This document shows, one piece after another, positions 58,481 to 64,000 of a stretch of 64,000 nucleotides of DNA. The stretch is from Microbacterium sp. Nx66 (GTDB lineage: Bacteria > Actinomycetota > Actinomycetes > Actinomycetales > Microbacteriaceae). The first letter of the stretch is position 1. The number at the start of each line of letters is the position of its first letter. Location: assembly GCF_904066215.1 (NCBI RefSeq), contig NZ_LR880474.1:2480001-2544000 (forward strand), read 5' to 3'. The notes under the pieces were generated by a model that was not told where the DNA came from, made no database searches, and saw nothing but the letters and a program-made list of their open reading frames with translations. A program made the translations under genes and the position numbers.

Positions 58481-59260
58481 GTGTCCAAGAGCATCGAAGT
58501 CAACGACCTCAACGTCTACTACGGCAACTTCCTCGCGGTCGAAGGCGTCTCCCTCGACATCCAGCCGCGCAGCGTCACGGCCTTCATCGGCCCGTCCGGC
58601 TGCGGCAAGTCCACCTTCCTCCGCACCCTCAACCGCATGCACGAGGTCATCCCCGGCGCCCGTGTGGAGGGCGAAGTGCTCCTGGACGGCAAGGACCTCT
58701 ACGGTGCCGGTGTCGACCCCGTGCTCGTGCGTCGCCAGGTCGGCATGGTGTTCCAGCGCCCCAACCCGTTCCCGACGATGTCGATCAAGGAGAACGTGCT
58801 CGCGGGTGTGAAGCTCAACAACAAGCGGATGTCGAAGAGCGAGCAGGACGACCTCGTCGAGAAGTCCCTCACCGGCGCGAACCTGTGGAACGAGGTCAAG
58901 GACCGCCTCGACCGTCCCGGCTCCGGACTCTCGGGTGGCCAGCAGCAGCGTCTGTGCATCGCCCGGGCGATCGCCGTCTCCCCCGAGGTGCTGCTGATGG
59001 ACGAGCCGTGCTCCGCCCTCGACCCCATCTCGACCTACGCGATCGAGGAGCTGATCGGCGAACTCAAGAACGAGTTCACGATCGTCATCGTCACGCACAA
59101 CATGCAGCAGGCGAGCCGCGTCTCAGACAAGACCGCCTTCTTCAACATCGCCGGCACGGGGAAGCCCGGCAAGCTCATCGAGTACGACGACACCACCAGC
59201 ATCTTCACCACCCCGTCCGTCCAGGCCACCGAGGACTACGTCTCCGGCCGCTTCGGCTGA
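58481..59260 (+). CDS. pstB: Phosphate ABC transporter ATPase PstB
   Basis: 259 residues, GTG start. Walker [21 protein letters not shown] near residue 39, Q loop [10 protein letters not shown], signature [14 protein letters not shown], Walker [15 protein letters not shown] loop THNMQQASR. Energises phosphate import. Last gene of pstSCAB; phoU is not here but 11 kb upstream next to senX3. A terminator hairpin lies 18 bases after the stop. Confidence 0.97.
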   Translation: MSKSIEVNDLNVYYGNFLAVEGVSLDIQPRSVTAFIGPSGCGKSTFLRTLNRMHEVIPGARVEGEVLLDGKDLYGAGVDPVLVRRQVGMVFQRPNPFPTMSIKENVLAGVKLNNKRMSKSEQDDLVEKSLTGANLWNEVKDRLDRPGSGLSGGQQQRLCIARAIAVSPEVLLMDEPCSALDPISTYAIEELIGELKNEFTIVIVTHNMQQASRVSDKTAFFNIAGTGKPGKLIEYDDTTSIFTTPSVQATEDYVSGRFG

Positions 59261-59277
59261 CCCGCACTCTTTCGACC

Positions 59278-59310
59278 TTCGGGCCCGGACGCCTCGCGTC
59301 CGGGCCCGAA
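59278..59310 (+). terminator. Terminator after pstSCAB
   Basis: Perfect 15-bp inverted repeat TTCGGGCCCGGACGC / GCGTCCGGGCCCGAA with a CTC loop, 18 bases after the pstB stop. No long T-run. Confidence 0.8.
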
Positions 59311-59350
59311 CCTGTCCCCCGCCCGTCCCCGGGCCTGTCCCCGGGCACAA

Positions 59351-59420
59351 CTTCGGAGATGCCGCGCGACACGCCGTCGCCCGGGCTCCGGCCACGGCGT
59401 GTCTCCTTCGATCTCCGAAG
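59351..59420. repeat. 70-bp nested palindromic repeat, copy A
   Basis: Outer arms CTTCGGAGAT (59351-59360) and ATCTCCGAAG (59411-59420); inner arms GACACGCCG (59368-59376) and CGGCGTGTC (59395-59403); spacers of 7, 18 and 7 bases. Copy B at 60386-60455 has the same arms at the same spacing but different spacers. The layout resembles REP/MITE-like elements. Confidence 0.85.
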
Positions 59421-59536
59421 CTCTGCCCGGGTCGTGACTCCTGCACAGATCGCGAGTCGGGAGGACCGTCCACAGGCGGTGGGCTACCGAGGCGAGTCGC
59501 GGCCGGGGAGGCCGAGACGGCGCGAATGATGGCGGG

Positions 59537-60347
59537 ATGTGCACGGGGCGAGGGACGCAGGTGTGGACGTATGCCGTGCTGCGCTCACGACACGGACGAC
59601 GGCAGATCGAGCGTCGGGTGCGCGGCGGCACCCTCCTCCGGGTGCGGCGCGGGGTCTACGCAACGGACCGCGCCTGCGTGGAGGTCGTGACCGCCGCCAC
59701 CCACGGCGGGGTCCTCGGCTGCGAGTCCGCAGCGCGGCATCTCGGGCTCTGGGTGCTCGACGAGCCGGCCCTGCACGTTTGGATGCACCACGACCGCCAC
59801 CAGTATCCGCACGAGGACTGCCGGTGCGTGACGCACTGGGATGCTGCGACGTCGAGCAGTGCCTTCGAGCAGCCGGGGGTGCCCCTCGTGCTCCGGCAGA
59901 TCTACGGCTGCCGAGGGCCGGAGGCGTTCTTCGTCGCTGTGGAGTCCGCCCGCCGGCTCGGACTCATCGACGAGGTCGGGCTGCGCCGGCTCGGCGACCG
60001 GCTCGGAGCCGAGGGACGCGACCATCGCGTTCTCGCGTGCCGACGCCGACAGCGGGCTGGAGTCTCTGGTGCGGCTGCGGATCCGGCGGTATGGGTGGCG
60101 CGTGCGGACGCAGGTCGGCGTGGTCGGAACGGGCCGGGTGGACCTCCTCATCGACGGCTGGCTCATCATCGAGACCGACGGACGCGCCAACCACGAGGAG
60201 AGCTCGCTCCGGCACCGCGATCTGGTCCGCGATGCGACCGCTGCCGGCTGGGGTCACCCCACGCTCCGCTTCGACTACGCGATGGTCCTCCATGACTGGC
60301 CCCTCGTCGAGCGCGCCATCGTCGAGACCATGCGTCGCCGCCCCTGA
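59537..60347 (+). pseudogene. Frameshifted DUF559 (Vsr-like nuclease-fold) gene
   Basis: Two overlapping frames form one protein. The first (from 59537, MCTGRGTQVWTYAVLRSRHG...GCESAARHLGLWVLDEPALHVW) carries the N-terminal AbiEi/HTH-like half to about 60020. The second, one base further on, continues to 60347 with ATIAFSRADADSGLESLVRL, RRYGWRVRTQVGVVGTGRVD and LLIDGWLIIETDGRANHEES, the PD-(D/E)xK-type DUF559 core. Joined they give a normal ~270-residue DUF559 protein, so one extra base near 60003-60025 breaks the frame. Either a pseudogene, a sequencing error or a +1 shift. Flanked on both sides by 70-bp nested palindromes. Confidence 0.75.
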
Positions 60348-60385
60348 CCCCGGCCCAGCATCTTGCCGCCCTGTGCCGTGCACAG

Positions 60386-60455
60386 CTTCGGAGATCATCG
60401 AGGACACGCCGGTACCGGGCGGTGAGTGTCGGCGTGTCGTCCAGCATCTCCGAAC
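60386..60455. repeat. 70-bp nested palindromic repeat, copy B
   Basis: Outer arms CTTCGGAGAT (60386-60395) and ATCTCCGAA (60446-60454); inner arms GACACGCCG (60403-60411) and CGGCGTGTC (60430-60438); spacers 7, 18 and 7 bases, as in copy A. Arms are conserved while spacers differ, which points to selection on the symmetric arms. Confidence 0.85.
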
Positions 60456-60479
60456 TCGTGTCCGGGGAGCGGGAGGACC

Positions 60480-61364
60480 TCAGTCGCGCGGGGAGAGGAG
60501 GTAGGTGTTGAGGTCGTCCGTGAGGGCGGTGTCCACGGGAACCGGCGTGCCGTCGATCGCGGTGATGGCGGTCGCGAGACGCACACTCGACACGAGCCAC
60601 GCGGCATCGGCCTGCGTCAGATCGGCGGCGGGGATGCGGTCGTACCCGACTTCGAAGCCCCGCGCGAGGAGGTGGTCATAGACGCTGAGCTGCGTGGTCC
60701 CGTGCAGGATGCCGCCGTTCGGGGCCGGGGTCGTGAACCGGTCGCCGACGCGCAGGATGAGGGAGGCTGTCGGAGCCTCCAGCACGAAGCCGTCGCTCGA
60801 CAGGAAGATCGCGTCGTCGGCTCCGCGGCGCTTGGCCTCGCGCAGGGCCGCCATGTTCACGGCGTAGGACAGCGTCTTGGCCCCGAGCAGCAGCCAGGGG
60901 GCGCGTTCCGCGGCGCCGAGGTCGTATCCGCGGTCCAGGGTGACGACCTTGACGCCGTTTCGCCGCACCGCCGCGAAGTCCGCCGCCGGAGCCGCCGTCA
61001 CCCAGGCGGTCGGCGTCGGCCCGTGCTCGACGCCCCGGCTGAGGATCAGCTTGATGACCGACTCCCCCGTACCGAGCTGTGCTGCGGCCTGCTGGATCGC
61101 CTGACGCCACTGCTCCTGGTTCGGCACCGGGAGGTCGCAGAGTCGCGCCGAGTGCGCAAGGCGTTCCAGATGCGGGACGACCTCCTGCGCATGTCCGTCG
61201 ATCACGCCGATGGACTCGAACACGCCGTCGCCCCGTTGCGTGCTCAGCTCGCCGACGCTGAGGGCGGGGGCCGCGGCGTCCACCTGCGTGAACGTGTCGG
61301 CGTAGTCGTCACGCTGCTCGTCGGCGGCGACGGGGTCGATCATGAGGGCGAAGCGACGGGTCAT
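60480..61364 (-). CDS. pabC: Aminodeoxychorismate lyase / class IV aminotransferase
   Basis: 294 residues, fold-type IV PLP enzyme. PLP-lysine Lys163 in LLGAKTLSYAVNM, followed by SSDGFVLEAPTASLIL and the GTTQLSVYDHLL phosphate-binding loop. Likely releases pyruvate from aminodeoxychorismate to give 4-aminobenzoate for folate; a D- or branched-chain aminotransferase role cannot be excluded. TAGGCT six bases before the ATG suggests a leaderless mRNA. No pabA/pabB neighbour. Confidence 0.85.
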   Translation of the reverse strand: MTRRFALMIDPVAADEQRDDYADTFTQVDAAAPALSVGELSTQRGDGVFESIGVIDGHAQEVVPHLERLAHSARLCDLPVPNQEQWRQAIQQAAAQLGTGESVIKLILSRGVEHGPTPTAWVTAAPAADFAAVRRNGVKVVTLDRGYDLGAAERAPWLLLGAKTLSYAVNMAALREAKRRGADDAIFLSSDGFVLEAPTASLILRVGDRFTTPAPNGGILHGTTQLSVYDHLLARGFEVGYDRIPAADLTQADAAWLVSSVRLATAITAIDGTPVPVDTALTDDLNTYLLSPRD

Positions 61365-61419
61365 GTGACGAGCCTAGGCCGCCGGGAATACCCACCGCGT
61401 CCTCGCGTTACACTGGAGT

Positions 61420-61506
61420 GGCCGGGCCGCATAACCCCGGGCTCCAATTTTCGCCGCTGCGAGCGGCCTTCCGCCGAGAGGCGTTCTTGCGGCCCGGTCT
61501 TTCTCT
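61420..61506 (+). ncRNA. Candidate structured RNA with terminator stem
   Basis: In the gap upstream of pabC, a 12-bp stem GGCCGGGCCGCA (61420-61431) / TGCGGCCCGGTC (61488-61499) encloses two hairpins, CCGCT-GCG-AGCGG (61454-61466) and CGCC-GAGA-GGCG (61472-61483), and is followed by TTTCTCT. TACACT at 61409-61414 is a suitable -10 box. No protein frame fits. It looks like a short independent RNA; I do not recognise its family. Confidence 0.5.
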
Positions 61507-61535
61507 GTCCGGATGCCGTCCCGACAGAGCCGAAC

Positions 61536-62165
61536 TCAGGCCAGCGCTCCGGTGCGCCACAGAGCCGCCGACGCCGCGAGGTCCTGGGCATAGCTGCTCA
61601 GCCGCAGCGCCCGCGTGGTGAGCTCGCTGGCACGGGCGGGCTCCGTCGGCTCGTAGTCGTCGGCGGTGTGCGTCGCGCCGGAGGCCTGGACGCGGCAGAA
61701 CGCGGCCGCGCGCTCCAGCGCCACGGCGAAGTCGCCGCGGAAGGCGCCGCGCAGGATCGTGTCGATGAGCGCCACGAGCTCGTCCGGGCTCGCCGGCACC
61801 GGTGCACCGGCGACCACGGCATCGGCCGACGGCAGTTCGACCCGCCCGCGGTCGTAGAGGAGGGCCGCCGTGCGCGGATCGCCGTGGATGGCGAGCTGGA
61901 GGACATACAGCCGCCACAGCGACCCGGGCAGGGTGCGCGAGGGCGCCTTCGACCACAGTTCGGCGATCTCGTCGATGCCGTGCTCGCTCGTGAAGGCGAT
62001 CAGCCGTTCGACGCTCGCCCCGCTCTCGTCCTCGCGGACGCGGGTCAGCAGCGCGGAGGCGGTGGCGTGCGCGACGCGCGTCTCCTCGGCGGGGTCATGG
62101 GCGCCGACGATGTTGTCGAAAGCGCTCGTCGGTCGACGCACGGGACGGTGGTGCTGCTCGGGCAT
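61536..62165 (-). CDS. Conserved helical protein, unknown function
   Basis: 209 residues, Ala/Leu-rich and mostly helical, with FDNIVGAHDPAEETRVAHATAS near the N-terminus and ELVALIDTILRGAFRGDFAVALE in the middle. No membrane helix or known catalytic motif. ATG at 62165 is preceded by both GGAGGG and TACCCT at -10 spacing; upstream open frame to 62618 is antisense-like sequence from rskA and is rejected. Its stop lies next to the candidate RNA. Confidence 0.7.
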   Translation of the reverse strand: MPEQHHRPVRRPTSAFDNIVGAHDPAEETRVAHATASALLTRVREDESGASVERLIAFTSEHGIDEIAELWSKAPSRTLPGSLWRLYVLQLAIHGDPRTAALLYDRGRVELPSADAVVAGAPVPASPDELVALIDTILRGAFRGDFAVALERAAAFCRVQASGATHTADDYEPTEPARASELTTRALRLSSYAQDLAASAALWRTGALA

Positions 62166-62194
62166 CCCTCCAGGGTACGCCGGACCGGGGCCTC

Positions 62195-62968
62195 TCAGGC
62201 CGTCGGGATGACGATCACCGGGTCGGTCGTGGGCAGTCCGGACGGCGATCCGCCCTCCTGCTCGACCGTCACCGCGATGGCATCGCCGGCCTGCATCTCG
62301 CCCTCGAGGAGCGCGGTGGCCTCCCCACCGTCGACATCGAACACGCCGGCGGCGATCGGGTCCTCCCCGCGCACGAACCACAGCTCGTACGTCTTCCCGT
62401 CCGCGACCTCGGGCAGCCCATCCGTGACCAGCACGGCCTTGCCGACCGAGCCCGACCAGTGCGCGGTGGCCGTCGCACCGTCGTCGAGCTCCACCGTGGC
62501 CTTCTGCGCATCGCCCGCGGATTCGATCTCCTGCAGCGCGACGACGCTCTCCGGCCGGTTCAGCTGATCGTTGAGGGCGACGGCACCGATACCGACACCC
62601 ACCAGCAGCGCGAGACATGCGGCGAGCGCGAACGCGAGCCGGGTCCAGCGTCGGGGCGTGCGGGGCGCCGTCTCATCGGCGGGAATCGAACTCGCCGCCG
62701 CCGGGACCTCCGGGTCGGCCTCGGGGTCCGTGGCGTCATCCTGCGGAGTCTGGGCGATCTGGGCGAGCAGGGCCGCGCGGATGCCGGCGGGCGGAGCGAC
62801 CGGAGCCATGCCGTCAGCGAGGAGAGCAGCAGCCTCGGCGTCGGCGTCGTGCTGCGCCGCCCACTCCGGATGCTCGGCGAGGGCGCGTCGGTACCGACGC
62901 TCGTCGTCCGCCGACAGCGCGTGGAGCGCGGCACCTGCCGCGAGCTCTGCGAAGTCCTTCTCGTTCAT
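62195..62968 (-). CDS. rskA: Anti-sigma-K factor RskA
   Basis: 257 residues. Cytosolic anti-sigma domain (about 1-70: ELAAGAALHALSADDERRYR), one transmembrane helix (about 110-130) and an extracytoplasmic RskA domain (145-257) with KTYELWFVRGEDPIAAGVFD and AVTVEQEGGSPSGLPTTDPV. Holds SigK inactive at the membrane until released by proteolysis. ATGA overlap with the sigK stop. Confidence 0.93.
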   Translation of the reverse strand: MNEKDFAELAAGAALHALSADDERRYRRALAEHPEWAAQHDADAEAAALLADGMAPVAPPAGIRAALLAQIAQTPQDDATDPEADPEVPAAASSIPADETAPRTPRRWTRLAFALAACLALLVGVGIGAVALNDQLNRPESVVALQEIESAGDAQKATVELDDGATATAHWSGSVGKAVLVTDGLPEVADGKTYELWFVRGEDPIAAGVFDVDGGEATALLEGEMQAGDAIAVTVEQEGGSPSGLPTTDPVIVIPTA

Positions 62969-63567
62969 GCCGTCACCCCCATCGCCGTGCGGAGCCGGGT
63001 CAGCCCGTCTCTCATCCGTGTCTTGATCGTGCCCAGCGGTGCTCCCACGAGCGCCGCGATCTCGTTCTGACTGTAACCGCCGTAGTAGGCGAGGACGAGC
63101 GCCTCCCGCTGCGCCTCGGGAAGCCCCGTCAGCGCTGCGACGACCCGCTCTCCCTCGATCCCCAGTTCGACCCGTTCCGCCACGCTGTCGTGCGCGACAC
63201 CGAGGTCTCGATAGCCCGCACGCACGTCCCGGTCCGCACTCGACTGCGAAGCCCGCACCCGATCCACGGCCCGGCGATGCGCGATCGTCATCACCCAGGT
63301 TCGTCCCTGTCCCTTGTTCGGAGCGAACCGGGAAGCGGATTGCCAGATCTCCAGGAACACCTCCTGCAGCACCTCCTCGCTCTGCGCGCGGTTCACGAGC
63401 ACGCGGAGGATGAGGCCGAACACACGGGAGGAGAGGGAGTCGTACAGCGCGGCGAAGGCAGCCTGATCACCGGAGGCGACGCGGACGAGGAGGTCGGCGA
63501 CAGCATCCTGCGGCGCCGCCCCGTCCTCGGGGACGTCCATCCCATCGATGACCATCTCCATAAGCAT
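62965..63567 (-). CDS. sigK: ECF RNA polymerase sigma factor SigK
   Basis: 200 residues. Region 2 with FAALYDSLSSRVFGLILRVL and the -10-recognition VFLEIWQSASRFAP, and region 4 with LPEAQREALVLAYYGGYSQN followed by the HTH LGTIKTRMRDGLTRLRTAM. Paired with its anti-sigma factor RskA. ATG at 63567 follows GGAG; a longer open frame upstream is antisense-like. In mycobacteria SigK-RskA controls secreted antigens and redox genes; here it sits next to the dipZ 3' end, so that gene is a candidate target. Confidence 0.93.
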   Translation of the reverse strand: MLMEMVIDGMDVPEDGAAPQDAVADLLVRVASGDQAAFAALYDSLSSRVFGLILRVLVNRAQSEEVLQEVFLEIWQSASRFAPNKGQGRTWVMTIAHRRAVDRVRASQSSADRDVRAGYRDLGVAHDSVAERVELGIEGERVVAALTGLPEAQREALVLAYYGGYSQNEIAALVGAPLGTIKTRMRDGLTRLRTAMGVTA

Positions 63568-63598
63568 GCCGCATCTCCTCCCTCTTCCCGTGCAGACG

Positions 63599-64000
63599 TC
63601 ACCCGAATGTGAACGAATACACCTCGACGCCGTTGGGGACCTCGAGCGTGAACGTGCCCTTCTCGATGTCGCCCTCCTCGAGCAGGCCGTACGAACGCGG
63701 CGTTCCGTCGATCCGGATCGTCTGCTCGTTCCCGTCGGCGTCCGTGACCACCACCTCACCCGACCCCGCGACGACCATGCGCACCTCGGCCGCGCGATAC
63801 TGCAGCCGGATCCGCGCGTCGTCAGCCGTCGGCGCCACGTACTGGGTGTCCACTGTCCAGTCCCCGTCCAGCGCGAAGCTGTCGTCGGGCTGGTCATCGG
63901 GGAAGGTGAAGCTGCCGTCGCCGCGGCGGTACTCGTCGCCACCGCCGTAGTTGACGTCCTTCGAGGAGCCGAGGAAGGTCTCCCGGGTCGTGGCCCCCAC
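63599..64000 (-). CDS. C-terminal domain of DipZ-type cytochrome c biogenesis/thiol protein, 5' part outside window
   Basis: Last 133 residues of a larger protein whose start lies beyond the right edge. The sequence ETFLGSSKDVNYGGGDEYRR, FALDGDWTVDTQYVAPTADD, AEVRMVVAGSGEVVVTDADG and GVEVYSFTFG matches the carbohydrate-binding-like C-terminal domain of DipZ proteins, which follow a CcdA membrane domain and a thioredoxin domain. Those upstream parts are not visible. Upstream of sigK on the same strand, 31 bases before it. Confidence 0.75.
   Translation of the reverse strand: MGATTRETFLGSSKDVNYGGGDEYRRGDGSFTFPDDQPDDSFALDGDWTVDTQYVAPTADDARIRLQYRAAEVRMVVAGSGEVVVTDADGNEQTIRIDGTPRSYGLLEEGDIEKGTFTLEVPNGVEVYSFTFG

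Overview
The window comes from the chromosome of a high-GC Gram-positive actinobacterium, most likely Microbacteriaceae and probably Microbacterium or a close relative. The evidence is GC-rich third positions throughout, Lsr2, DtxR of the IdeR type, CarD, SenX3-RegX3, GlnR, a fused IspDF, a bacterial XPB helicase, a WXG100 protein and a C50-carotenoid operon of the Corynebacterium/Microbacterium kind. No prophage, transposase, CRISPR array or replication origin was seen. Coding density is very high; the only gene-free stretch slightly over 300 bases is 11682-11988, described as a candidate small transcript.

Layout. 1-2.4 kb: 5' part of an acetate-type symporter with its DUF485 partner, a GAF-LuxR regulator and Lsr2. 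2.4-11 kb: a MarR regulator divergent from idi-crtE-crtB-crtI-crtYe-crtYf-crtEb and an MmpL transporter, a complete route from IPP/DMAPP to a C50 cyclic carotenoid (decaprenoxanthin-like). 11-16 kb: tRNA-Arg(CCU), HNH protein, M23 peptidase with a candidate c-di-AMP riboswitch, DtxR with an iron box, serC, DUF3027 and cold-shock protein. 16-26 kb: XPB helicase and its conserved partner, CPBP protease, a two-component pair, a lone WXG100 protein, monocistronic groEL with CIRCE, and a LytR_C protein. 26-36 kb: DUF3263, DUF2332, msrB, a nitroreductase-like protein with a lysine tail, a DMT permease, an ABC transporter with HisKA_3/LuxR two-component system, an aldo/keto reductase, tRNA-Thr(UGU) and a DsbA-like protein without its CXXC. 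36-44 kb: orphan sugar-ABC ATPase, DUF4032, then rlmB-cysS-ispDF-carD-lpqE in the order known from mycobacteria. 44-59 kb: a phosphate hub with regX3, senX3, phoU, gpmA, glnR, ppk1, a MutT1-like protein and pstSCAB. 59-64 kb: a frameshifted DUF559 gene between two copies of a 70-bp nested palindrome, pabC, a candidate structured RNA, and sigK-rskA next to the 3' end of dipZ.

How the parts work together. IspDF makes MEP-pathway intermediates and idi-crt spends the resulting IPP on a membrane carotenoid; the MarR protein next to it is the likely switch. SenX3-RegX3 should sense phosphate through PhoU and PstSCAB; direct-repeat Pho boxes are visible upstream of pstS and between senX3 and phoU. 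Many genes have a TAnnnT -10 box about six bases before the start codon with no Shine-Dalgarno sequence, so leaderless transcripts appear common.

Most distinctive signals: the 70-bp nested palindromes around the broken DUF559 nuclease gene; the repeated GTCCTCC/GGAGGAC palindromes at the ABC transporter/two-component operon; tandem CIRCE-like sites at groEL; and the candidate RNA at 61.4 kb. All functional statements rest on reading the sequence and recalled family knowledge; no database search was run.
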